Positions 43,872-53,102 of a stretch of 64,000 nt of DNA are shown here, piece by piece. The notes below the pieces were generated by a model. It worked only from the letters and a program-made list of their open reading frames with translations. It had not been told where the DNA came from and made no database searches. A program made the position numbers and the translations under genes. This stretch comes from CALBJU01 sp965247125 (GTDB lineage Bacteria > Bacteroidota > Rhodothermia > Rhodothermales > UBA10348): the NCBI GenBank assembly GCA_965247125.1, contig CBDFGO010000003.1, positions 372,001 through 436,000 on the forward strand. Direction: 5' to 3'. The stretch's first letter is position 1. Each line of letters starts with the position of its first letter.

Positions 43872-45485
43872 TCAAATCTCGATGACCTGGTGAGCGGTCG
43901 TATTCAGGTCGAGGTGTTGGATTAGTATCTGCCCCAGATCTGGGCCGTACTTATTTAGAAAATATAGTGGTGACAGAACTCGTTCCTGGAGAATTCCGAA
44001 CGGAAATAGGCTCGTTGATGCTCGATTCAGCTGCGTTTTCATGAGGTCGTGCTGCTGTTTTTCGGCTTTTCCCACCCGATTCTGCAATCGAGACCACTCT
44101 TTCATGAAGGCCGCCCGCGTGGCGTCTGCAGTTTTCACGAGGGAGCGGTCAATTTTTTCGATCACTGGCTTGATTTCATTTACCGCCTTGTGAAGACTCG
44201 CCGACGCAGATTTGAATTCTGCATCCAGATCAACTTCCATGTGATCCAGAACGACTCGCCCAAAAAGTCTCTCCAGCTGCTCTTCGAAGTCGGGAATCGA
44301 CAAGGCCTGGCGTTCCAAGATCTTTCCAACCCGCTTTTCGAGAAGGGTCGCACTTGCCCTGGGATAAATGATGGGCATGGGGATATCCGCCCACTCGTAA
44401 AGCTTCTTGAATTGGGCAAAATAGGCCACTTCACCTGGGCCCGCTACGTACGCCGCCGTCGGCAGGACGGTATCCTGCATCAATGGGCGCATCACAACAT
44501 TGGGACTGAAATCCTGCGGACTGTCTGCGAGCCTTTCCGTCAGTCGATCACGGGAAATGTTCTCCCCATCACGTGTCTGGAATGCCTCATTCACCACGTC
44601 AATGGCCACGCGGCCAGTGTCGGTGTGTAGAAACAGATTGGTTGGATTTGTCTGAACCTGAGCGTGATAGTCTTTTTCCAGATCCGCAGTCACTGATTCA
44701 AGCAGCGAAGATGAAGTCGAAAAATCTTCAATTTCCTTTGCGAAGAGTGGACTCGCTAAGGACTTCAATCCGGGATCATCGGGAGACAGGAATAGAATCC
44801 GTCCAGGCCCGATAATGGCATTCATTACCGTAACGAATGCTTGAAGCATTGAATTTTCGGAGGCGTAGGCAGTGCGCACGAGAGAAATCAATTCATCCCG
44901 AAAATCGGTGGGCTGCAGAAGCTGTTCCACGTCTTCGACGGCAGCCGTAATTTCGGGCGTGAGCACGTGGCGTCCCACGGCTGTCATCGCAGAATCATTA
45001 TCAGCTGGACTGTAAACCACCTTACTGGCTTCGTCTCCCGAGAGAAAACCGGCAGAAGCAATTTCTTGGAAGTCATGATCCTCGCCCTCAAGCCAGAATA
45101 CAGGCACTGCCCCTCGGCCGGTAAGTTGCTCGAGCCGAGCAGCCAATTGAATAGCGGTGACGGATTTGAACAACGTGTAGAGCGGACCCCCAAACAGCCC
45201 GAGTTGCTGTCCGGTCACGACGGCGACGGAAGATGGATCCGAGATTTTTTCGAGGAGCGTCGCGGAGCTCTCAGCGAGATTGAAGCTTGCAGCCTGTCGG
45301 GTCAGAATTTCCGCCAGAGGTGCGCGATTCGGATGCTTGGCAGCAGCCCGCTCGCAAGCACGAGTCAGGTCCTCGTCGCTTCGGTAGTCTCCATTGAAGA
45401 AGGGAGCAAGTTTTTCGAACTCCTCCGTGTAGTCCTGGAACAGGCGTGAGAAGGACTCGAAGGAGGAAAAAGGAATGCGATTCAA
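43872..45485 (-). CDS. bshC: Bacillithiol synthase (cysteine-adding enzyme)
   Basis: 537 residues, near the family length. The start is a TTG that overlaps the stop of the nuclease gene; no ATG is near. Family features: VVTGQQLGLFGGPLYTLFK near residue 92, PVFWLEGEDHDFQEI near 130, YVAGPGEVAYFAQ near 345 and a long coiled coil after residue 400. It adds cysteine to GlcN-malate, the last step of bacillithiol synthesis. bshB1 is in the same operon; bshA is not in this window. Confidence 0.9.
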   Translation of the reverse strand: MNRIPFSSFESFSRLFQDYTEEFEKLAPFFNGDYRSDEDLTRACERAAAKHPNRAPLAEILTRQAASFNLAESSATLLEKISDPSSVAVVTGQQLGLFGGPLYTLFKSVTAIQLAARLEQLTGRGAVPVFWLEGEDHDFQEIASAGFLSGDEASKVVYSPADNDSAMTAVGRHVLTPEITAAVEDVEQLLQPTDFRDELISLVRTAYASENSMLQAFVTVMNAIIGPGRILFLSPDDPGLKSLASPLFAKEIEDFSTSSSLLESVTADLEKDYHAQVQTNPTNLFLHTDTGRVAIDVVNEAFQTRDGENISRDRLTERLADSPQDFSPNVVMRPLMQDTVLPTAAYVAGPGEVAYFAQFKKLYEWADIPMPIIYPRASATLLEKRVGKILERQALSIPDFEEQLERLFGRVVLDHMEVDLDAEFKSASASLHKAVNEIKPVIEKIDRSLVKTADATRAAFMKEWSRLQNRVGKAEKQQHDLMKTQLNRASTSLFPFGILQERVLSPLYFLNKYGPDLGQILIQHLDLNTTAHQVIEI

Positions 45486-46078
45486 TTCTGCTCGCTTTTT
45501 AGGCGCATTATGTCATCGCGCAGTTTCGCTGCCCGCTCGTAGTCTTCGTCGGCAATCGTTTTCGCCAGGTCGTCTTCTAATTTCTGAAGAGGACTCTTGG
45601 GTGACTCTTCCTCAGGTTCTTCTGCGGATTCGTCGGATGAAGCTTCAACGGGAGCGAGATCATCTTCATCCTCCGTCGGAATACCGGCCTCGTCGAGGAC
45701 ACCCTCTGATACGAAAATTGGGGCGCCAACGCGCACCGCCAATGCTACCGCATCGCTGGGCCGGCAGTCCAGTTGAGCCTCAGTTCCGTTTACCGCGAAA
45801 CGGATTTTGGCGAAAAACGTGCCTTCTCGAAGTTCATCTATCAGGATATCGGTTACATTCGCAGCGACTGATTCGAAGAGATCTCGAATCAGGTCATGTG
45901 TCATCGGCCGCGGCGGCTGTATTTTCTCAAGCTCCAGCGCTATCGCCTGAGCCTCAAAGGCTCCGATGATAATGGGCAGGCGACGGTTTCCCTCTACCTC
46001 TCCAAGGACAAGCGCATATGCGCCGCCGCTCGAAGGGCTCGTGGAGAGTCCGATGATATCAACCTGTACTAGATCCAT
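45482..46078 (-). CDS. Bifunctional nuclease (DUF151) with UVR motif
   Basis: 198 residues. The BFN/DUF151 domain (about 1-135) shows LPIIIGAFEAQAIALELE, RPMTHDL and DCRPSDAVALAVR. An acidic linker and a UvrB/UvrC-type helical hairpin (about 160-195, DEDYERAAKLRDDI) follow. The combination is common in Bacteroidota. Its natural substrate is uncertain; DUF151 proteins have been described as RNase/DNase. It heads the bshC-leuS-bshB1 run. Confidence 0.85.
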   Translation of the reverse strand: MDLVQVDIIGLSTSPSSGGAYALVLGEVEGNRRLPIIIGAFEAQAIALELEKIQPPRPMTHDLIRDLFESVAANVTDILIDELREGTFFAKIRFAVNGTEAQLDCRPSDAVALAVRVGAPIFVSEGVLDEAGIPTEDEDDLAPVEASSDESAEEPEEESPKSPLQKLEDDLAKTIADEDYERAAKLRDDIMRLKSEQN

Positions 46079-46149
46079 GAATACACGTTTGAGGTGAGCA
46101 GTTGGTGGGAGTGTTATTCGACTCCTCTCGCGGGTATCGAGGAAGGAGG

Positions 46150-47241
46150 CTATTTTCCAACGATCGAATTCAACGCTCCCAGAAAGGCCTTGTTCTCGTC
46201 TTCGGTCCCGCTTGTGACACGAAGAAATCCGGCTAATTCGGGATACCCTCCCATGTTTCTGACGAGAACCCCTTTATCGGCGAGTTCATTGAGGAGCGTG
46301 GTTGGATCGGCGGAGGTTCGGAACAGCACGAAATTGGTGTTTGTGGGCCTCACTTCGACCCCGTCAATGGACGAAAGAGTCTCTCTAAGCGTCTGTGTAT
46401 TGCTCAGAATAATCTGAATCCGGTCCTTTACGAGCTCCTGGTTGCGAAGGAGCAGTAGCGCCACCTGCTCCGACATTCGATCTACCATGAACGGAAGGCG
46501 GGACTTCATCATTTCACCGACTACCTCGGCGCGCGCCACCATAAATCCAAGCCTGAGTCCTGCCAGACCGAATGCCTTCGATAGTGTTCTCATCACGATC
46601 AGATTCGGGCAATCGTCCAACAGCGAAAGAGCGCTGGCTTCCGTATTGAATTCGTGATATGCCTCGTCTACAACGATGAATCCCGGAGCAGCGCGAACAA
46701 TCTTCTCGACATCAGAGAAAGGCATTGCCAGTCCTGTTGGATTGTTCGGCGTCGTCAGAATGACCAGATTGGGTCGGTGAGTGTCGATGGCATCCATCAT
46801 GGCACCAACGTCGAACTGAAAATCGGAACGACAAGTGATGCTTACAGCCTGCCCACCGTGCAGGTGAATCATGGATTCGTAGAGAGCGAACATCGGGCAG
46901 GGTAAAACCACGACATCGCCAGGATGAATGAAGCACATTCCCAGCGTGTAGGTCAGTTCGTTGGAGCCGTTTCCTACGAGTATGCTCCCCTCGGGAACGC
47001 CGCAATGAGATTCCAGCGCGGTCAAGAGTTTCGCGGGCTGCTCGGAAGGATATCGATTGAACGATATCTGGAAAAACGCCTCCAACAGTTCTCGTTTGAG
47101 TGCGGGCGGGAGATCGAACGGACTTTCGTTCTGATTTAATTTGACCGGTACCTTTCGCGCTCCGGGTACGGTGTAAGGTCGCTGAGACCGTACTTCGGGT
47201 CGAATCAGATCGAGAAGGGCTTCGGGGACCGGTCTAACCAT
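46150..47241 (-). CDS. hisC: Histidinol-phosphate aminotransferase
   Basis: 363 residues of PLP fold type I. NESPFDLP at the N-terminus, GNGSNELTYTLG near 88, TPNNPTGLA near 163, and the PLP-lysine in TLSKAFGLAGLRLGF near 220 identify the HisC group. It converts imidazole-acetol phosphate to histidinol phosphate with glutamate. No other his gene lies nearby, so aromatic aminotransferase activity is also possible. Confidence 0.85.
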   Translation of the reverse strand: MVRPVPEALLDLIRPEVRSQRPYTVPGARKVPVKLNQNESPFDLPPALKRELLEAFFQISFNRYPSEQPAKLLTALESHCGVPEGSILVGNGSNELTYTLGMCFIHPGDVVVLPCPMFALYESMIHLHGGQAVSITCRSDFQFDVGAMMDAIDTHRPNLVILTTPNNPTGLAMPFSDVEKIVRAAPGFIVVDEAYHEFNTEASALSLLDDCPNLIVMRTLSKAFGLAGLRLGFMVARAEVVGEMMKSRLPFMVDRMSEQVALLLLRNQELVKDRIQIILSNTQTLRETLSSIDGVEVRPTNTNFVLFRTSADPTTLLNELADKGVLVRNMGGYPELAGFLRVTSGTEDENKAFLGALNSIVGK

Positions 47242-47297
47242 GGAGATGAGTTTCGGCGCTTGCTGGGAGGTACTGATTCGGGTAAAGGGCCTTCAAA

Positions 47298-47708
47298 TCA
47301 ATAAGAATCCTCATCACCGGAATACGCCTCGTCTAGTTCCCCTTCCGGAAGGGAAATATCGGGAAGACCACGAAATTCATAGTTCGGAAGGCACTCATCT
47401 TGAATGTATCTGACAACCTGGTGCATGGCCGATACAAACTTGCCAAAGTCCTCCTTGTAAAGAAAAATTTTATGCTTCTCGTACCGGTTCTCGTCAATCT
47501 TCTTGCTTTCTGTGATGGTCAGAAAGAAGTCCTTTCCTGACCGAGTTGTCTTCACGTCAAAAAAGTAGGTTCGCTTTCCAGCGGGTACTCGTTTCGAAAA
47601 TATTTCGTCTCGATATTTTCCTGCTCGGCTATTTCCACCCGAATAAGATTCGTCTTCCGGTTCGTGGAAATCGTCATTGTACTCCTGCGATTCCTGTTCC
47701 TGGCTCAT
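47298..47708 (-). CDS. PUR-alpha-like DUF3276 nucleic-acid-binding protein
   Basis: 136 residues. The N-terminal 30 are acidic. Then comes the PUR repeat: IFSKRVPAGKRTYFFDVK, GKDFFLTITESKK, HKIFLYKEDFGKF. The end is acidic again. PUR-alpha-like proteins of Bacteroidota and spirochaetes dimerise and bind single-stranded DNA or RNA. It is separated from pnp by about 183 bp with a stem-loop and is probably transcribed alone. Confidence 0.8.
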   Translation of the reverse strand: MSQEQESQEYNDDFHEPEDESYSGGNSRAGKYRDEIFSKRVPAGKRTYFFDVKTTRSGKDFFLTITESKKIDENRYEKHKIFLYKEDFGKFVSAMHQVVRYIQDECLPNYEFRGLPDISLPEGELDEAYSGDEDSY

Positions 47709-47800
47709 CGGTTCCTCTCGCTCGGGGTCCTCTGCGCGGTTTCGCTCAGTTGGACTGGAGCATCTTCAGTGGTATCAATGGAAAGGCAAAAACCTGTGTC

Positions 47801-47838
47801 TGAGGCGCATTTCCATGTGAATATGCACACGCGCCTCA
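47801..47838 (-). terminator. Stem-loop after the nucleoside phosphorylase gene
   Basis: TGAGGCGC/GCGCCTCA (47801-47808 with 47831-47838) encloses a second TGTG/CACA pairing. On the minus strand a TTTTT follows about 9 nt later, so it may be a weak terminator for the genes upstream. Confidence 0.4.
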
Positions 47839-47891
47839 CAAAAACGCAATAAACGAGTCTGAAAAAGGATTCGAAGCCGCCTGGCAGAAGC

Positions 47892-48716
47892 TCACGTTTT
47901 TACGATCAAAGCCCGCAGAAGCCGCTGTAGATCGTACTGTACCTGCCGGCCCACCTCCAGTACCTCTTCGTGATTCAGCGACAGGTCACTCAGTCCGGCG
48001 GCGAGGTTGGTAATGGTTGAGAGGCCAAGAACGCGCATTCCACAAGCGGAGGCTTCCACGGCTTCCGGGACAGTGCTCATCCCGACGGCGTCGGCACCCA
48101 GATTGGCGAACATCCGAATTTCAGCCTTCGTTTCGTAGCTCGGCCCGAGCGTCCATAGATAGGTTCCACTTTCTGTCTGAACTCCCATTTCACGCGCCAA
48201 TTCAGCCGCTCGTTTGGTCCACTCCAGGTCATATGGATGCGTCCTGTGCCGGAGGTGTGAGGTGGTCTCTGATCCCTGAGTGTGGTCAGCTTGAATGGGT
48301 CTGCCCAGGCTGAAATTGAGATGGTCCGTAATCCACATGAGCGTTCCCGGGGAAAAACGAGGGTTTATCCCCCCGGCTGCATTGGTGAGGATCAAATTCT
48401 TGACTCCCAGCTCGGCAAGGAGCCGCACTGGAAATGTTGCCGCTCGCACGGAGAGACCTTCGTAGACATGCAGTCGTCCCTGCACAAAAACTACCTTTCG
48501 GTCCTCGATGGTTCCAAAAATCAAGCGTGCCTTGTGCCCCTGGACGGTAGATCTGGGATAGCCTGGAATCGACTCAGTACCGATGATCACCTGATCGCGG
48601 GCGACATCCGCAAGATCTGCCAGGCCAGAGCCGAGAATCAGGCCGGTATCCGGGTCTTCGTTTATTCGTTCTCGGACAAATTCAAGGGCTCGCTCGGTCA
48701 CCTCGAACTCATTCAT
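47892..48716 (-). CDS. Purine nucleoside phosphorylase, class I
   Basis: 274 residues. LILGSGLADLAD near residue 26, HKARLIFG near 60, VQGRLHVYEG near 78 and NAAGGINPRFSPGTLM near 112 are typical of trimeric PNP. It splits purine nucleosides with phosphate for salvage. The start overlaps the phosphatase stop (ATGA). Confidence 0.9.
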   Translation of the reverse strand: MNEFEVTERALEFVRERINEDPDTGLILGSGLADLADVARDQVIIGTESIPGYPRSTVQGHKARLIFGTIEDRKVVFVQGRLHVYEGLSVRAATFPVRLLAELGVKNLILTNAAGGINPRFSPGTLMWITDHLNFSLGRPIQADHTQGSETTSHLRHRTHPYDLEWTKRAAELAREMGVQTESGTYLWTLGPSYETKAEIRMFANLGADAVGMSTVPEAVEASACGMRVLGLSTITNLAAGLSDLSLNHEEVLEVGRQVQYDLQRLLRALIVKT

Positions 48717-51376
48717 GACATGCTCAGCTTCAGAACGGCCATGGTCATATCGTCAGACCTTCCCATGCCCTCAATAAAGTGGTGTACGTCTTCAGTCATC
48801 AACCGCAGAATTGTCGAGGCGCCATGTTCTCCGATATGGGTCATTTTTTCCACCAATCGATCGTCGCTGTACAGATCTCTGGATCGATTCATGGCCTCCG
48901 AGAACCCGTCCGTATAAAAAACGAGCGTATCCCCATCCTTCAGCTCGACCACGGCTTCTTCAATGTTATCATCAAATATCGAACTGTCCGAAAAACCGAT
49001 CGCCATTCCCTTTGGCCTCAACGCTTCAGCCTGGCTGGTCCCGGCTCGATACAAAATCGCTGGATTGTGGCCGGCTCTCGCAAACGTAAATGTCCTGTTG
49101 ATCGGATCTACGACGCCATATATGACCGAAATGAACGTTCCTGCCGGTGCATTCTGGCAGAACAGGTGATTCAACTTTCGCATGACATCTGCCGGAGGGA
49201 GGCCCTGCCGCGATAAGGTCTGTACAATTCCTTTCACGAGCGTCATAAAAAACGCCGCCTGAATTCCCTTCCCACTCACGTCGCCGAGAACAAACGCCAG
49301 GCGGTCATTGTCGAGAGTGATGAAATCGTAGTAATCTCCGCCTACTTCGGTCGCAGAAAGACACATCCCCGCAATGTCCAGTCCTCTCACCTCCGGCATT
49401 TTTCGCGGTAGAAAAAATGACTGGACCTGATGCGCGATTTCGAGTTCTGTTTTCGCACGCTCCTGCCCCGCCATCTCCGTGAAGTACTCCGGCACGTAGG
49501 TGATGACCTGTTGACCGGTTCTTTTGCTGGCCACCCCAACGAATCCCAAAATCAACACCGATCCAAGAAATACTGAACCCATGAACAGATCGATCCAGCC
49601 AGTGCCTCCAACAACCAAAAATCCTTCAGACAGCCCCCACATCAAATTAACCGAGAACAGAGCAACAATCGCCGTCAGGATATCATATCGAACGAAGGTG
49701 AGGGCAAGGGTCAGAGCAAATAAAGCGCTGACGCCGAGGGTAACGTATCCCGGTTGCAGTGGCATGGGTCCAATCTGAATCAACGAACCGACCCCTGTGA
49801 CGAGGGCCACTGTCAAGATTGGTTTCGATGACCAGCAATAGGCGAACGTTCCCACGCCAATCATTAACAGGAGGGTCATAAAGTAGGAAGACTCAAACGC
49901 TGCAAACGATTGTGCGATCATGGGCCGAAACGACGAGTCGATCATCATCGGTCTGGAAAAAGTCAGGTGCAGTCCAGGAAAAAGTTGGAGAGCGAGTACG
50001 GAGATGCCCAGCAATACTGCGCCGATGGAGAGACCACGCGTCAGACTGGCCCCCATGGGTTTGTTCTGAAAATCACCATGCCTCAGCAAGATCAGTGTTC
50101 CGAGTTTCTCCTCGTAGGTTTCGCGGACCACGGAATCTGTGACACCAGCAATCATGAACGTGAAAATGGCCACTACCCCGGCGATGATCGAAAAGATGAT
50201 CAGTCGTATGAGAACATTGCCCCAGAGGGGCGCTCCACTCAACATGCTGGACAGCTCTGTGGTGTTCATGACCACTACGGAGCCCGCGAGAATACCAAGG
50301 ACCATAGAATCAACGAGAGCGCTCTTGACGTCGAGAAGCCGAGCCGAGAGTCGGCGAAAGAACACGACCACGATGACGAACCCAAGAAGCGCAATCAGTC
50401 CGACCCCGATGAGTGTGAGCACACTTGTCAAGCTCGAGTCGTCCTCTTTGTCGGGATTGTAACTCACATCGAGCCGAGAAAGCGTTCCCGTGACCGGTAG
50501 CGACGCTTTGACGATAAGGTGTTGACCCGCAATTGGAGGCTCACTTTGCAATACGAGGCGCGCCAACTGAACTGGGCCTCTCGAAAAGACAGACATCGAG
50601 TCTATTTTCCAGGTTACATCGGCTAACGCGGTCCGGTCGAGGTGATAGTTCATCAGCTGGACGATGCGCGATGAATCGAGCAATACGGGCTGGGACAATT
50701 GGAGCGCGTTGAGCAGCGAATTTCCAGATGCCTCGGTGTTGGCGTCCAGGTCAAATCTCAGACTGGAAGCGAAGACCGAGTCCGGAATGGCTTGCAGTGC
50801 GGTCCGAGCCTCTGCGTTACTGGAGGTGTCTGCTCTGATGATGGAAGAGAGAGCAGCCCTGTTGATTCGCTCGAGCGCCGATCCGTAAAGACGAGCCTGA
50901 GCGCCAACGATCAAGGTTCGATTGTCGAATGCAAGGACGCTGCCCTCTTGCGCCAGCTGCACCATGAAAATTGGATTCCGGACCTCCACCCAACTACCCT
51001 CTTCGGTATCGCGCGGGATGTAATAATTGACACTCCAAAAATATGCAGCTATCTCATTTCGATTATCCGACTCCAGAAACTCAACCGTGGTTTGTCTGCC
51101 GAGCGTGCGTTGCAGATCCAACAACAGGTCTGGCCGTCTTACCAGCTGCGCAGTAATCTCCAGGCCATCGGAAGTGAATCCCTGTCGGGAGAGAAACACG
51201 TTTGCGTTGTTGATGGCCTCATTTTCGGTGATCTCGTAGACCGCTGTCGAATCAGGGTGCTGTGCCGGGAAGAGGAAGACGTAGCCGATTAATCCTGCAA
51301 TCCCCAATAAAAGGAGGACCAGGTCCGTTCCACCGAAACGATACGCGGTGGGCGTCTTGTCGGCCGTCTGGCTCAT
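48713..51376 (-). CDS. RsbU/SpoIIE-type PP2C phosphatase with membrane sensor
   Basis: 887 residues. An N-terminal membrane helix (about 20-40) and a large extracytoplasmic region (to about 320) precede about ten membrane helices (325-630). The C-terminal 240 residues are the PPM phosphatase: ATEVGGDYYDF, FVLGDVSGKGIQAA, FARAGHNPAIL, LVFYTDGFSEA, RSDDMTMAV. The metal-binding aspartates are present. It probably dephosphorylates an anti-anti-sigma protein in response to an envelope signal. Confidence 0.85.
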   Translation of the reverse strand: MSQTADKTPTAYRFGGTDLVLLLLGIAGLIGYVFLFPAQHPDSTAVYEITENEAINNANVFLSRQGFTSDGLEITAQLVRRPDLLLDLQRTLGRQTTVEFLESDNRNEIAAYFWSVNYYIPRDTEEGSWVEVRNPIFMVQLAQEGSVLAFDNRTLIVGAQARLYGSALERINRAALSSIIRADTSSNAEARTALQAIPDSVFASSLRFDLDANTEASGNSLLNALQLSQPVLLDSSRIVQLMNYHLDRTALADVTWKIDSMSVFSRGPVQLARLVLQSEPPIAGQHLIVKASLPVTGTLSRLDVSYNPDKEDDSSLTSVLTLIGVGLIALLGFVIVVVFFRRLSARLLDVKSALVDSMVLGILAGSVVVMNTTELSSMLSGAPLWGNVLIRLIIFSIIAGVVAIFTFMIAGVTDSVVRETYEEKLGTLILLRHGDFQNKPMGASLTRGLSIGAVLLGISVLALQLFPGLHLTFSRPMMIDSSFRPMIAQSFAAFESSYFMTLLLMIGVGTFAYCWSSKPILTVALVTGVGSLIQIGPMPLQPGYVTLGVSALFALTLALTFVRYDILTAIVALFSVNLMWGLSEGFLVVGGTGWIDLFMGSVFLGSVLILGFVGVASKRTGQQVITYVPEYFTEMAGQERAKTELEIAHQVQSFFLPRKMPEVRGLDIAGMCLSATEVGGDYYDFITLDNDRLAFVLGDVSGKGIQAAFFMTLVKGIVQTLSRQGLPPADVMRKLNHLFCQNAPAGTFISVIYGVVDPINRTFTFARAGHNPAILYRAGTSQAEALRPKGMAIGFSDSSIFDDNIEEAVVELKDGDTLVFYTDGFSEAMNRSRDLYSDDRLVEKMTHIGEHGASTILRLMTEDVHHFIEGMGRSDDMTMAVLKLSMS

Positions 51377-51517
51377 GCGGGATTCGATGTGGGGCCGAAA
51401 GCGGGGCGATTCCCGATTCGATTCGAGCTACAATTCGATAGGGGCTAAAATTGATCCCTATTCGAATGCAATAATACCGTATTCAAAGGTAGGAATGACG
51501 TGATCACGTCTACCTGG

Positions 51518-52195
51518 TCAGGATAACTCATGCTCGTCCATCTGTTTGAAAATATCAGCGGTCGAAAATCCGCGACGAGAAAGGAATCCGACGATCTTCC
51601 GTTTCTTCATTGTGACATCGACGTCCCTTCTGTATCGATGAATCGCTCGCTTAACCTGATCCTGAAGGTTTTTGAGGACCAATTCGTCGCTGCAGGTTTC
51701 AAGTACAGCCTCTCTGGCAAGCTCCGGATCAATTCCTTTCTTCTGAAGCTCCATTTGGAGTCGCAGGGGTCCAAATCCTTTGGATCGTGAGCGGGTTTCG
51801 GCCCATTGTCTGGCGAATTCCTTGTCATTCAAGTACCCCAGTTCCAGCATGCGGTCCATGACTCGTTTGGAGATTTCTTCCGGAACTCCCAACTCCTTTA
51901 GTCTTGTCCGAATTTCGAATTCGGTTCGGGGTCTGTAGGCTATGAAACTCATGCATCGTTTCATGGCTTTGAAATAGAAATCTTGGGATACCAATTCCCG
52001 GCACTCGTCTTCGGTAAGACGCAGATCCTTTTTCAGACCAGCTTCCAGAACGAGATCAACGTGAATTCCGAACGCAAACTTTTCGTCCAGATATATGGAG
52101 CAGCGATTCGGATCCTTCTTCTGAACGGTGACAGCTGTCACCGTCCCGCCATCGGACGGAATATCCGGAAGTGCTAGGGGCTTAATCGTTTTCAT
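51518..52195 (-). CDS. recX: Regulatory protein RecX
   Basis: 225 residues from the ATG at 52195, right after the DUF4249 stop; the longer upstream frame overlaps that gene and is rejected. Three RecX-like helical repeats occupy the C-terminal two thirds, with YRPRTEFEIRTRLKELGVPE, YLNDKEFARQWAETRSRSKG and KRKIVGFLSRRGFS. RecX limits RecA filament growth. recA is not in the window. Confidence 0.85.
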   Translation of the reverse strand: MKTIKPLALPDIPSDGGTVTAVTVQKKDPNRCSIYLDEKFAFGIHVDLVLEAGLKKDLRLTEDECRELVSQDFYFKAMKRCMSFIAYRPRTEFEIRTRLKELGVPEEISKRVMDRMLELGYLNDKEFARQWAETRSRSKGFGPLRLQMELQKKGIDPELAREAVLETCSDELVLKNLQDQVKRAIHRYRRDVDVTMKKRKIVGFLSRRGFSTADIFKQMDEHELS

Positions 52196-52199
52196 GATT

Positions 52200-53102
52200 T
52201 CAATTTCCGACTGTGACCCGGACAGAGTCAATCGATACGCCACCGACGAAGCCGATCGCTCCATCGACGTTGGATACCGGTTCGCGACGAGCCGGGCTGT
52301 CCCGGCTCGTCGCGAATTGGGCAAATTCTTCGCTCGATCTCAAAAGGGTCACTTTGAGGCTGTGTTCAGGGAGGGAATCTTCGCGTGAGTCGACGGGCAC
52401 GGCGTACACACCAGACCACGTTCGCCCTCCATCCGGGCCGGCCAGTGCGTTCTCTTCTGGAAACACCTGAGAGGGTAGGAAGAAGAAATCAATCAACGAA
52501 GACGGGAAAGCGGTAACGGGATTCAGCCTGGTTTCAATCCACTCATCGCTGGTCGCACCTTCCCAGGAGACAGAGACCTGAACGGGTATTATGAAACCAG
52601 TCGAGGCGTTCAGACGCAGATTCAGAGAGTCCAGACCGATGTCCAACGTGTCGACGAAGACTGCCGATATAGGTTCATCGGCGATCGATATCCGGATGTC
52701 CGTCAAACTGAGCTTAGAAGGTAATGTGCCTCTTGCGATAGCGCTGTCGTCCTGGGATTCAACGGTCAAGCGATAGCGGGCCCCCGCCGTGGCGACGACG
52801 GACCTGCTTTCGGGTGCCGGGATAAACGTTCCCGGTTGAGAATCATCCGCCACATAGGTGTGGATCACCCCGTCGAGTTCCAATCGAACCGTGGCGTCCA
52901 CGGCCTCATTGAAGGGCGCGGACAGAAGAATAGACAGGGGCCGGGTACGCGTAACGCGAACGGGAGGGAGGGGTTGTCCAGTATCAAAAAACGCATTTAC
53001 AACCAGATTTCCTTCGTCTTCGGGTACAACCGAATCACACCCGAAGAACGCTGTGGACACTATGAGGACCCCGACTAGAGCTATGATTTTTAGTCGCTTC
53101 AC
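52200..53102 (-). CDS. DUF4249 family lipoprotein
   Basis: 300 residues from a GTG at 53102 that overlaps the TonB receptor stop (GTGA); a longer frame upstream lies within the receptor gene. A signal peptide with lipobox AFFGC is followed by a beta-rich domain beginning NLVVNAFFDTGQPLPPVRV, typical of DUF4249. These proteins are usually encoded with a TonB-dependent receptor and sit at the outer membrane, perhaps as ligand-handling partners. Confidence 0.8.
   Translation of the reverse strand: MKRLKIIALVGVLIVSTAFFGCDSVVPEDEGNLVVNAFFDTGQPLPPVRVTRTRPLSILLSAPFNEAVDATVRLELDGVIHTYVADDSQPGTFIPAPESRSVVATAGARYRLTVESQDDSAIARGTLPSKLSLTDIRISIADEPISAVFVDTLDIGLDSLNLRLNASTGFIIPVQVSVSWEGATSDEWIETRLNPVTAFPSSLIDFFFLPSQVFPEENALAGPDGGRTWSGVYAVPVDSREDSLPEHSLKVTLLRSSEEFAQFATSRDSPARREPVSNVDGAIGFVGGVSIDSVRVTVGN

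Noticed and set aside
51196..52324. Longer RecX start at 52324
   Set aside because: It would overlap the DUF4249 gene by 125 nt; the ATG at 52195 begins just after that stop and fits the family length.
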